Part shown: positions 54,411-62,351 of the stretch, piece by piece
Position numbering within the stretch: the first letter of the stretch is position 1
How the letters are laid out: each line of letters opens with the position of its first letter
Assembly: GCF_005484805.1 (NCBI RefSeq)
Contig: NZ_CP039432.1
Span: 124,001 to 188,000 of the forward strand
DNA: 64,000 nt
Direction: 5' to 3'
DNA from: Rhodococcus sp. SGAir0479
GTDB lineage: Bacteria > Actinomycetota > Actinomycetes > Mycobacteriales > Mycobacteriaceae
Position numbers and translations under genes: made by a program
Notes under the pieces: model-generated
Database searches by the model: none
What the model was told of the DNA's origin: nothing
Seen by the model: the letters and a program-made list of their open reading frames with translations, nothing else

Positions 54411-55007
54411 TCACACTGACGTGGCGGTGAACGTGAAGACCACGTTGATCGCCTGGTTCTGCATCGCTTTCGTGACGGAATTACCGACCGTTGCCTGGAC
54501 GCACACGGTCTCGGCACCGTTGAGGGCGAGTGGGCCCTTACCGGACACCAGCGTCTGATCGGCGGCCGACATCGCGGTGAGGGTGCCGAGCGTGGTGGTC
54601 CCGGAGCAGGCCGAGTTGGGGTAGACGGTAAGCGAGATCTGCTGGGCCACAGCGGAATTTCCGGTGGCCTTCGCGGTCACCGAGTACCGGAACGGCACAT
54701 CACCCTTGTTGCGGACGTCCAGAGCAGCCTGGACCTGCCTTCCTGGACGCAAACCGGAACCCCCGAAGGCAGAGAAGCTGTAGGTGTCCACGCCCGGGTC
54801 CGGGCCCAGCTTCAGGTCGGCCACACCGGTCTGGAAGTCCGCCGACGTGGCCGTGGCGCTGTCGCTCCACGCGGCCAGCGTGCCGACGGATCCGAGGCCC
54901 AGCACGATGCCGAGCGAGAGCGCGGCCCGCACGCGCCCTCCACCCACGACCCGACGCAGCAGTCTGCTGCGGGCAGGTGTGGTACTCACGGTTCGATGAC
55001 GAGACAT
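54411..55007 (-). CDS. SipW-type secreted protein (TasA/CalY-like), 198 aa
   Basis: Basic head, hydrophobic core (ALSLGIVLGLGSVGTL) and the junction AAWSDSATATSADFQTG, then a beta-sandwich-like body (SFSAFGGSGLRPGRQVQAALDVRNKGDVPFRYSV broken into strands) with a Cys pair. The VRNKGDVPFRY segment parallels VKNTGNVPMKY of the 181-aa neighbour, so the two are homologous. AGGAAA precedes the ATG. Confidence 0.75.
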   Translation of the reverse strand: MSRHRTVSTTPARSRLLRRVVGGGRVRAALSLGIVLGLGSVGTLAAWSDSATATSADFQTGVADLKLGPDPGVDTYSFSAFGGSGLRPGRQVQAALDVRNKGDVPFRYSVTAKATGNSAVAQQISLTVYPNSACSGTTTLGTLTAMSAADQTLVSGKGPLALNGAETVCVQATVGNSVTKAMQNQAINVVFTFTATSV

Positions 55008-55020
55008 GTTCGTTTCCTGG

Positions 55021-55656
55021 TCAATTCGGCATGATCGACGAGCCGGCGGCGACGACGGGAAGCTCATCCGTCACCGGATCCTCCGTGTCGGTCTCGCGGT
55101 TGCGGCGGTTGCGGAACTCGTCCCGTGCCGCGCTCGCGAACATGTATGCCGCGTAGGCCAGCAACCCGCCGACCAGTGCGATGAGAAGGATCGAGCGCTG
55201 CTTGCCGGTGACGAAGTTGTTGACGTACCCCAGGTACGGGATGGCGTACCAGACCTTGCCGCGGATCTGTTCCGGGACAACGGGTCTTTCGTCGGGCATC
55301 GGGTTCGCGTCGCCCTGCGTGACGAACTGCAACTCCCCGTCCTCCGCGTACTCCACCTCGGTGATGCGGTGCGTGACGACTGCGGTCTTTCCGGACTCCC
55401 ACTGATACGTGACGGCGTCGCCGGGGCCGAGCGATGCCGGGTCGGCCGACTTGACGACGACCAGCGTCCCCGGCGGGTAGGTCGGCTCCATGGAGCCGGT
55501 CAACACCGTGTACGGGGTCGATCCGGTGATCCTCGGGACGGCGATCGTCATGGCGAGGACCGCGATCATCGCGATGAGGAGGGTCCACGAGACGATGGAG
55601 CGGACCCACCACCACGCGGTGGTCCGTTGATCGCCCAGCGGGGCAGAGTTGCTCAT
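55021..55656 (-). CDS. Signal peptidase I of the SipW (Ser/His) type, copy 1
   Basis: A 211-residue peptidase. TM1 about 18-40, catalytic Ser55 in LTGSMEP, His96 in VVTHRIT, QGDANPMPD at 114-122, C-terminal TM about 160-180 and a charged tail. Same Ser/His subclass as the copy at 53813 but divergent in sequence, suggesting each serves particular substrates. ATG 55656 directly follows the stop of the 181-aa substrate gene; an in-frame ATG at 55674 would overlap it. Confidence 0.85.
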   Translation of the reverse strand: MSNSAPLGDQRTTAWWWVRSIVSWTLLIAMIAVLAMTIAVPRITGSTPYTVLTGSMEPTYPPGTLVVVKSADPASLGPGDAVTYQWESGKTAVVTHRITEVEYAEDGELQFVTQGDANPMPDERPVVPEQIRGKVWYAIPYLGYVNNFVTGKQRSILLIALVGGLLAYAAYMFASAARDEFRNRRNRETDTEDPVTDELPVVAAGSSIMPN

Positions 55657-55657
55657 G

Positions 55658-56203
55658 TCAGACCTGATTCGCATCGAATGTGAACGTGACCTTGGACTTG
55701 ATTCCCGGGCCGGCCCCGGCGGTCACCGTGCCGCGCAGGCACAGCACCTCGGAGTTGTTCGGCTGCAGGGTCTGCCACGTGGCAATGCTCGCGCCGATCA
55801 TGTTGCCGGAGTACAGCTGTGTGCCCGCCGGGGTGCCGGTGGCGCCGCACGCGGCTGCGCTTGCGACCCGCCAGACGTTGAGTGTCAGCGGGAGCGCGGC
55901 GTTGGTCTGCGCGACGCCGGCCAGGCGATACTTCATGGGCACGTTTCCGGTGTTCTTGACCGTCAACGGGGTCTGCGAGTAGCCGCCCTCGAGCATCTTC
56001 GTCTTGCCGAAGTTGTCGAGGGTGAAGGCCGAGCTCGTCTTCCCGTCGGCGCCGACGCCGATCGCCAGGGTGCCGGTCGTGACGGTCCCGCCGGAGAGGT
56101 TCCTGGTGTCGCTCCACAGGGCGCCGGTCTGCTGGGCCGAGAAGAAGATCAGCCCAGCGACCGGCACCGCTGCGAGCGCCCACCATCGAGGGTGTTTGGC
56201 CAC
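55658..56203 (-). CDS. SipW-type secreted protein (TasA/CalY-like), 181 aa
   Basis: Short head, hydrophobic core (ALAAVPVAGLIFFSAQQ), junction GALWSDTRNLSGGTVTTG, then a beta-rich domain with two Cys (SAAACGATGT; SEVLCLRGTV). The TVTTG element recurs as KVTTG in the 175-aa protein at the same distance from the Trp. GTG start 4 bases after the stop of the upstream gene, so coupled. Confidence 0.75.
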   Translation of the reverse strand: MAKHPRWWALAAVPVAGLIFFSAQQTGALWSDTRNLSGGTVTTGTLAIGVGADGKTSSAFTLDNFGKTKMLEGGYSQTPLTVKNTGNVPMKYRLAGVAQTNAALPLTLNVWRVASAAACGATGTPAGTQLYSGNMIGASIATWQTLQPNNSEVLCLRGTVTAGAGPGIKSKVTFTFDANQV

Positions 56204-56207
56204 GGCT

Positions 56208-56735
56208 CTAGTTGGTCTGCGACAGCTTCAGCTTGAGGCCGGTGAGATCGTTGGTCACGGCCTGGTTCGCGATGCCGGTGGCGTCGAACAGGACCGTCTT
56301 CGTCACCGTCACGGCATGCGACGCACCGCTGTCCGGCGTGATTTCACCCGCGGCCGAGATCGCCTGGTCTCCGGAGAACTTCGTTGCCTCCCACTGGAAT
56401 CCGTTGACGTTGGTGGCGTCGGCGCCGGCGATTTCGAGCTTCGCCTTGAGGTTGTCGCCCTGCGCGACGAAGCTGGTGGTGGCCTTGTAGGTCAGCTTGG
56501 TGCCCGGAATGATCCGGTACGTGGTGATGTCGGGGATCTTCTTGCCGGTGACGCCGGTGTCGGTGCCCTCGTACCACCCGCTGTCGATGGTGTCGCCGAA
56601 CGCGAGCTTGCCGGTCGTGACCTTGCCGCCGTTGAGATCCTTCGAATCGTTCCAGGCTGCGAAGGTGCCGGCACCGCCGGTGAGGAGGAGAGCTGCGGCA
56701 CCGGCGGCGATTGCGCCCTTGATCTTCTTGTTCAT
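56208..56735 (-). CDS. Alternate-type signal peptide exported protein (RER_14450-like), 175 aa
   Basis: MNKKIKGAIAAGAAALLLTG, then GAGTFAAWNDSKDLNGGKVTTGKLAFGD: a short signal with the AAWNDS junction and GGxVTTGxL motif of the alternate-signal exported protein family named after Rhodococcus erythropolis RER_14450. The mature part is polar and strand-rich without Cys. First gene of the six-gene operon, so probably the most abundant product, like TasA. Confidence 0.8.
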   Translation of the reverse strand: MNKKIKGAIAAGAAALLLTGGAGTFAAWNDSKDLNGGKVTTGKLAFGDTIDSGWYEGTDTGVTGKKIPDITTYRIIPGTKLTYKATTSFVAQGDNLKAKLEIAGADATNVNGFQWEATKFSGDQAISAAGEITPDSGASHAVTVTKTVLFDATGIANQAVTNDLTGLKLKLSQTN

Positions 56736-57738
56736 GGGGGTCTTCTCGTTTCTGCTGGCCCCGTTGGTAGGGGTCGGTGAAAAGGACATGCGACGGTGAA
56801 GAGACCCTGAACCAGTCGAAAGATTGTTTTACGCACAACATCTGGTCGGAGCTCGTCCGGCGCTGTCATTGCTGGATCGAACACACGACACTGCCCCCGC
56901 GCGGTGCCGGAGTAATTTCTAGCACCCGCAAGGCCCCACGAGTAGGGCATTTGGTCATTTGTCCAAGAGAGATCTGTGACACACCGTGCCATAGGAGGTG
57001 TCCGATGATGCCTCCCGGCACCCCACGAAAGGGTCGATGAACCTCCTCGTTCCAGCCGGTGCCGACGTGCGGCGACGTGCGTATCCACTCGTGTGCGAAG
57101 CAGTGGAATAATTTGTCGCGCAATATCTTTCGGACTGCCGTTGTCTCGCGACCGTCGGGGCGGCGCGCCTTCTGGGGTGACTGGTCGGTATCTCGCGCCC
57201 CGGCCTTCTCGGGTGTCGATTCGAGGGGGTCGACCGCTCGGGAGCGGGGCGGGGGCACCGCCGCAAGTGTGGCGCGCTCCACTCCGCGAATTCGCTGATT
57301 TTCAGCGGGGGAAGCGCCGCTCGTAGGTGGCGCGGCGGCTTTCGGACCGCAATCTGCCCTCGGGGGCGACGACTGGGGGTGTGGAATCTCGGGGAGAAAC
57401 TGGGCCGCCGGATCGTTCACTTGTTCGGAGACGGCCGCCACTGCCGGCGCGTCGCAGTGCCGCCGGAAGCGTCTCGCCGGAAGATCCCGGGGAGGGCGCC
57501 GCGTCCCGGCGCACACGGTCGGCTTCGGCGGAGGGGGCGGAAAGGGGAGTGGGTGCGGAGGCGAGGGGCCACGGCGACCCGCGGGCGCACGGAGCGAATT
57601 CGTGGATGCTCGGGGTGGTACGAGGCGGGTACACTGGGGCATTCGCGCGTCCCGCAGTTTCGGTGGGGCGCGTTGTTTTGCATTATCCACGCGCGCGCTC
57701 AACGGAGAGTGCGGCAGGCAGATGAGCGGGTGAACACG
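56736..57738. other. 1-kb gene-free region between the SipW-type operon and the cold-shock gene
   Basis: No reading frame here has actinobacterial coding character on either strand. It holds AT-rich islands (around 56815-56840 with TTGTGCGTAAAACAA on the minus strand, and 57105-57135) in an otherwise GC-rich context. It should contain the promoters and long leaders of both flanking genes. I see no tRNA or known riboswitch in it. Confidence 0.6.
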
Positions 57739-58149
57739 GTGCCTACCGGCAAGGTGAAGTGGTACGACGTCGAGAAGGGTTTCGGCTTCCTGTCACAGGA
57801 GGAGGGGGAGGACGTCTACGTCCGCGCGTCCGCGTTGCCCGACGGCGTCGAGGGTCTCAAGGCCGGCCAGCGAGTCGAGTTCGGGATGGCCGCGGGCCGA
57901 CGAGGCCCGCAGGCGCTGAGCGTGAAGGTGCTCGAGCCGGCGCCGTCCGTCCGGCAGGGCGCCCGGCGCGATGCGGCCGCGACCCGCAAGCACACCCCGG
58001 ACGAGCTGCACGGGATGGTCGAGGACATGATCACGCTGCTCGAGGCCAAGATCCAGCCGGACCTGCGCAAGGGCCGCTACCCGGATCGCAAGACCGCGCA
58101 GCGGATCTCCGAGGTTGTGCGGGCCGTCGCGCGCGAGCTCGACAGCTGA
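57739..58149 (+). CDS. Cold-shock domain protein with C-terminal extension (Rv0871-like)
   Basis: A 136-residue protein. The cold-shock domain is the first 66 residues ([27 protein letters not shown], with RNP1 KGFGFL). A charged linker and the conserved tail [21 protein letters not shown] to [11 protein letters not shown] follow, as in M. tuberculosis CspB. The GTG at 57739 is used by homology; another GTG is at 57730. RNA-binding chaperone. The long gap upstream fits cold-shock mRNA leaders. Confidence 0.88.
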   Translation: MPTGKVKWYDVEKGFGFLSQEEGEDVYVRASALPDGVEGLKAGQRVEFGMAAGRRGPQALSVKVLEPAPSVRQGARRDAAATRKHTPDELHGMVEDMITLLEAKIQPDLRKGRYPDRKTAQRISEVVRAVARELDS

Positions 58150-58158
58150 GTCGAGCAC

Positions 58159-58215
58159 TCACACGAACGACGGGAGCCCTCCGGTATCACCGGAGGGCTC
58201 CCGTCGTTCGTGTGA
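58159..58215. terminator. Very long perfect terminator hairpin
   Basis: A 27-bp perfect stem (58159-58185 with 58189-58215) and a 3-base loop between the convergent cold-shock and DUF2771 genes. Its length is unusual; it would act in both directions. Confidence 0.85.
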
Positions 58216-58224
58216 CAGTGGCCG

Positions 58225-58725
58225 CTACGACGCGGGTGCCACCACACCGCCGCCGGGCAGCTCCATGGTCTGCAGTGCCCACACCGGCGCCAGCCCGTCC
58301 CGGGCCGGCAGCTGGATGATGGCGCTGATCAGCTGCTCGCCCGGGTTGCCGGGGACCGTGACCGCCCAGGCCTCGCCGGGCGTGTAGTCGCGATAGCCCT
58401 CGAAGATCTCACCGGTCTTGGGGTTGCCGATCTGGACGTTCAGTCGCCAGTCCGAGTCCGCGATCTCCTTGGGCAGCGACAGCTGCAGGGGGTAGCCCTC
58501 GGGCACGTTCAGTTCGACGATCTCGAGCCCCTCGCACTGCAGTGACGCGTCACAGAACCCGGGCACGACGCTCGCGGTCTCCTCCTTGGAGTACGCGGTG
58601 ACGGTGGGGAGCTTCTCGTTCGACTCACCCACGAGGTAGGCCACGACCCCGGCGAGACCGGCCGCGACCACCACTACCACCGCCGCGATCAGCGCAACTA
58701 TTCGTTTCGTCCGGGCTTGCATCAT
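58225..58725 (-). CDS. DUF2771 exported protein
   Basis: A 166-residue protein with an N-terminal membrane/signal segment (IVALIAAVVVVVAAGLAGVVAYLV) and a beta-rich extracytoplasmic domain with two Cys (GFCDASLQCEGLEIVELNVPEG). Corresponds to the Rv0875c-type family DUF2771. Function unknown. Two ATGs at the start; the first is used. It follows the MFS gene by 24 bases. Confidence 0.78.
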   Translation of the reverse strand: MMQARTKRIVALIAAVVVVVAAGLAGVVAYLVGESNEKLPTVTAYSKEETASVVPGFCDASLQCEGLEIVELNVPEGYPLQLSLPKEIADSDWRLNVQIGNPKTGEIFEGYRDYTPGEAWAVTVPGNPGEQLISAIIQLPARDGLAPVWALQTMELPGGGVVAPAS

Positions 58726-58749
58726 CGATTCCGTTTCTCGTTCGGTGGA

Positions 58750-60525
58750 TCAGTCGGCACGGGGGCTGTGCCCGACGGTGGTCTCGGGATTGACGTGCTC
58801 GGGACGTCTACCGCCCAGACCGGGCAGCAGTGTCGCCCCGCGGTACGTCAGGATCGTCTGAACCAGGCCGATCGTAAGCACCACCGCGACGACGGTGAAA
58901 CCGATCCACAGTTCGGTGGGCAGCATGACGCCCAGCGCGCCGCCGATGACCCAGCTCAGCTGCAGGACGGTCTCGGAGCGGCCGAAGCCCGACGCGATGG
59001 ACTCCTCGGGCAGGTCCTGCTGCAGCGACGCGTCCAGCGACACCTTCGCGAGCGCACTCGCCCCCGACGCCACCAGGGCGGCCAGCGCGGCTGCCAGCAG
59101 GTTGCCGATCAAGGCGGCCAGGATCGCCACGACGGTGACCGCGATCGTGCACCGCAGCACCATCATGGCGGGGCGGCCGAGCTCGAGCCGGGCACCGGCG
59201 GCGTTGCCGGCGAAGTTGCCGATGCCCGCGGCCGCGCCGACCATGCCGAGCATCGCCGCCTGCATCAGCGCCTCGTGTTCGGTGTTGGCCTTCGCGACGA
59301 ACGCGATGTACAGAGTGAGGAAGCCGGTGAGCACCCGGATCGTGCCGTTGCCCCACAGACCGGTGACCACTGCTCGGCCGAGCGGCTGCCGGCGCTTGTC
59401 GGGCTTGCCGCCCGCGGCCGCGCCGACATCGATCAGTTCGGTGGGGGAGTCGTCGCCGTGGAACGTCAGCGTCGCCGGGACCTCGCCCTCCGTGACCTCG
59501 ACCCACGCCGGAATGCGCATGCTCAGGTAGGCGCCGAAGGCGGTGACGGCCGCGGCTAACCACAGCACTCCGGTCGAGCCGGTGACGAACGCCAGGGCGC
59601 CGGCCAGCGCGCCGGCACCGATCGTGCCGCCGACCAGCCCGAACACTGTGAGGCGGGAGTTGACTCGGACGAGGTCGATCTCGGGTGGCAGCACGCGTGG
59701 CGTCACGGCGCTCTTGAGCACCGAGAACGACTTGCTGAGCACCATCATCCCCAGCGCACACGGGTACAGCGCCCAACTGTCGAAGTTGAAGACGAGTACC
59801 ACCGCGAGCACCGTGCGCAGCGCGAAGGACGACGCCAGTGCGATGCGGCGGCCGCGCTGCAGCCGGTCGAGGGCCGGGCCGATCAGCGGTGCGATCACCG
59901 CGAACGGCGCGATCGTGATGAGGAGATAGAGCGCGACCTTGGTCTTGTCCTCACCGGTCGCGGCGGAGAAGAACAGCGTGTTCGCGAGCGCGACGGCGAT
60001 GGTTGCGTCCGTCGCGAAGTTCGCCATCACCGCGTACGTGAGGGCCGTGAGACCGGACTTGTCGGCGCCGTCGGCGGTCGCGGCCCGCCGGAACGTGGCG
60101 ATGCCCTTGTTGGTCAGTTCGCGCCCGCGCATCGCGGCCACGCGGGTGACCGTCAGCTTCCGCGGCATCGGCGGGGGCTTGGGCGCGTCGTCCTCGGCGG
60201 GGCCGCGGCCGGGGTCGGGTTGTTCCGGCATCGGCCGGGTCGGCGGCGGCTGGGTCGGGGGCGGTGGCTGGCTCGGCGGGGGTGGCTGGTTCGGCGGCGG
60301 CGACTGGATCCGCTGGGTCCGCGCCGGCTGCTCGGCCGGCTCGGGACGGTCGGGCCGGGGCGCGTCGGGCCGGCCCACGGGGTGCAGCGGAGGCAAGGGC
60401 GTGCGGCGTCCCGCCGCCCGGGGCGCGGGGGGATAGTTCTGGTAGCCGGGGTGTCGCCGAGGCGGCGCTTCGCGCGGTTCCTGCGCACGCCGAGGGGCGT
60501 CGTGGGGGTCGCGGGGTCCGGTCAC
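58750..60525 (-). CDS. MFS transporter with long Pro-rich N-terminus (Rv0876c-like)
   Basis: A 591-residue protein. The first 130 residues are Pro/Arg/Gln-rich and disordered, with PPPP repeats. Then come about 12 membrane segments (ALTYAVMANFATDATIAVALANTLFF; LIGPALDRLQRGRRIALASSFALRTV). The core resembles Rv0876c of M. tuberculosis, located in the same gene neighbourhood. Substrate unknown. The cytoplasmic Pro-rich arm may bind partners. Confidence 0.82.
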   Translation of the reverse strand: MTGPRDPHDAPRRAQEPREAPPRRHPGYQNYPPAPRAAGRRTPLPPLHPVGRPDAPRPDRPEPAEQPARTQRIQSPPPNQPPPPSQPPPPTQPPPTRPMPEQPDPGRGPAEDDAPKPPPMPRKLTVTRVAAMRGRELTNKGIATFRRAATADGADKSGLTALTYAVMANFATDATIAVALANTLFFSAATGEDKTKVALYLLITIAPFAVIAPLIGPALDRLQRGRRIALASSFALRTVLAVVLVFNFDSWALYPCALGMMVLSKSFSVLKSAVTPRVLPPEIDLVRVNSRLTVFGLVGGTIGAGALAGALAFVTGSTGVLWLAAAVTAFGAYLSMRIPAWVEVTEGEVPATLTFHGDDSPTELIDVGAAAGGKPDKRRQPLGRAVVTGLWGNGTIRVLTGFLTLYIAFVAKANTEHEALMQAAMLGMVGAAAGIGNFAGNAAGARLELGRPAMMVLRCTIAVTVVAILAALIGNLLAAALAALVASGASALAKVSLDASLQQDLPEESIASGFGRSETVLQLSWVIGGALGVMLPTELWIGFTVVAVVLTIGLVQTILTYRGATLLPGLGGRRPEHVNPETTVGHSPRAD

Positions 60526-60616
60526 CCCTCAATTCTGTCCTAGTCGGCGGACATTGCTCGACACCGGCGGCCCGTCCCAGCTCGTCCGGACGTGTCGGAA
60601 CCCGGCGGAAACCGCC

Positions 60617-61435
60617 TCAGGCGACGAACCGCACCTCGAACATCCGCGGCCACAGCTTGCCGGTCACGAGGAACCTGTCGGTGCCGGGAATCTGCGCGAT
60701 GCCGTTGAGGACGTCGATGCCGCCGCGTTCGCTCGCCGGCAGCGCGTCCTCGAGGTTCGCGGCGTCGATCGAGGCGACGACGGCGCCCGTCGCGGGGTCG
60801 ATCTTCACGATCCGGTCCGTGGTCCACACGTTCGCGTACACGAATCCGTCGTTGCTGCACTCGAGTTCGTTGAGCCGGTCGAGGGGCCGGCCGTCGAGCG
60901 TGACGTCGACCGTGCCGGTCGCGTCGAACGTCGCGGGATCCCGGAAGGTCAGGGTGGCCGAGCCGTTGCTCATCACCAGCCGGTCGGCCTGCGTGCACAG
61001 TCCCCAGCCCTCGCCGTCGTACGACACCTGCCGCTGCTGTGCGAGCGTGCCGGCGTCACGGGCGATCGCGACGCCGTCCTTCCATGTGATCTGCCACACG
61101 GTGTCACCCGCGACGGTGACGCCCTCGCCGAACATCGGACGCATCAGGTCGGCGCGCGCGATCTCGGCGCCCGTGTCGAGGTCGGTGGCTCGCACCCACG
61201 AGGTGCCGACGCGGCCGGTGCTCTCGTACAGCGTGCCGTCGGAGATCTCGAGTCCCTGCGTGAAGGCGGTGGGATCGTGCGAAAGCTCGCGGACGATCTC
61301 CGGGTGCAACTGCTGGGCGAGAACGGCGCCCTCGGGTGGGGCGGCCGTGGTGCTGTCCGAGCAGCCCGCCGCGAGTGCAGCCGTCGCGGCGACCGCCGCG
61401 AGGGCGAGGAGACGGGGGGTACGACGCCGGTTCAC
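60617..61435 (-). CDS. Glutaminyl-peptide cyclotransferase-like lipoprotein (beta-propeller)
   Basis: A 272-residue protein. Lipobox LAAGCSDS near residues 21-28, so lipid-anchored outside the membrane. Repeated propeller blades carry TQGLEISDGTLYESTGRVGTS, ITWKDGVAIARD, EGWGLC, LNELEC and VLNGIA. These match the plant-type glutamine cyclotransferase family that forms pyroglutamate at protein N-termini. GTG start without a clear Shine-Dalgarno. Confidence 0.82.
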   Translation of the reverse strand: MNRRRTPRLLALAAVAATAALAAGCSDSTTAAPPEGAVLAQQLHPEIVRELSHDPTAFTQGLEISDGTLYESTGRVGTSWVRATDLDTGAEIARADLMRPMFGEGVTVAGDTVWQITWKDGVAIARDAGTLAQQRQVSYDGEGWGLCTQADRLVMSNGSATLTFRDPATFDATGTVDVTLDGRPLDRLNELECSNDGFVYANVWTTDRIVKIDPATGAVVASIDAANLEDALPASERGGIDVLNGIAQIPGTDRFLVTGKLWPRMFEVRFVA

Positions 61436-61496
61436 CGGACCAGCATGACAGCCCCGGCGAGCCCGGACGAGCACACGACGGACCGAGTGCGGCAAG

Positions 61497-62351
61497 ATGG
61501 ACGCCGTGAGTGTTGCGTCGTCTCCCGAGAGCGCCGTCGTGCGCCCCGTCCTCGCTCGAGCCGTCGACCGTGCCCGCGCGGCACTGGAGGAGTTCGAGGA
61601 AGGCGGCGTGGGTCGGCACCTCGGTGTCACCGCCGAGGACGATTGCGCCGCGACCCATCGTTTCGAGGCCGAGCTGCCCGGTTACCGCGGTTGGCAGTGG
61701 GCGGTGGTCCTGGCAGCGGTGCCCGACTCCGACCACGTCACCGTCAGCGAGCTGGCGCTGCTCCCCGGCCCCGACGCCCTCGTCGCACCCGAGTGGCTGC
61801 CGTGGGACCAGCGTGTGCGTCCGGGTGACCTGTCGCCCGGCGATCTGCTGGCGCCGCCGGCGAACGACCCGCGGTTGGTGCCCGGTTACGTGGCGACCGG
61901 CGACCCCGAGGTGGACGAGGTCGCGTTCGAGGTGGGCCTCGGCCGCAAGCAGGTCATGAGCCGGGAGGGCCGCCTCGACTGCGCGCAGCGCTGGCACGAC
62001 GGCGACTTCGGTCCCGACTCCGACATGGCGAAGGCGGCCCCCTCGACGTGCGAGCTGTGCGGCTTCTACCTGCCGCTCGCCGGTTCGCTGCACGCCGAGT
62101 TCGGGGTCTGCGGCAACGAGATGGCCGCCGACGGCCACGTCGTGACCGCGACCTACGGGTGCGGCGCGCATTCCGACACCACGCTGCCCACCGGGGCCGG
62201 CACGCCGCGCTACGACGCGTTCGACGACGCGGCCGTCGAGGTCGTGGAGATCGCCGCCCGACCCGAGGCGTCCGCCGAGCCGCAGGACACGGCCGACCCG
62301 CAGGCGCCGGTGGATCCCGAGTCGCCGTTGGACCCGGCATCGGATCACTGA
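61497..62351 (+). CDS. DUF3027 domain-containing protein
   Basis: A 284-residue protein. The HRFEAELPGYRGWQWAVVLA and SELALLPGPDALVAPEWLPW segments are the DUF3027 core. A possible zinc site follows (CELCGFYLPLAGSLHAEFGVCGNEM...YGCGAHS). The tail is acidic and Pro-rich. The homologue is Rv0883c-like. Divergent from the glutaminyl cyclase gene. A GTG at 61506 is an alternative start. Its stop overlaps the putative start of the next gene. Confidence 0.8.
   Translation: MDAVSVASSPESAVVRPVLARAVDRARAALEEFEEGGVGRHLGVTAEDDCAATHRFEAELPGYRGWQWAVVLAAVPDSDHVTVSELALLPGPDALVAPEWLPWDQRVRPGDLSPGDLLAPPANDPRLVPGYVATGDPEVDEVAFEVGLGRKQVMSREGRLDCAQRWHDGDFGPDSDMAKAAPSTCELCGFYLPLAGSLHAEFGVCGNEMAADGHVVTATYGCGAHSDTTLPTGAGTPRYDAFDDAAVEVVEIAARPEASAEPQDTADPQAPVDPESPLDPASDH

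Noticed and set aside
57059-57298. Possible 79-aa protein in the 1-kb gap
   Set aside because: No ribosome-binding site; Arg/Ser-rich composition without hydrophobic core; overlapped by equally long frames on the other strand.
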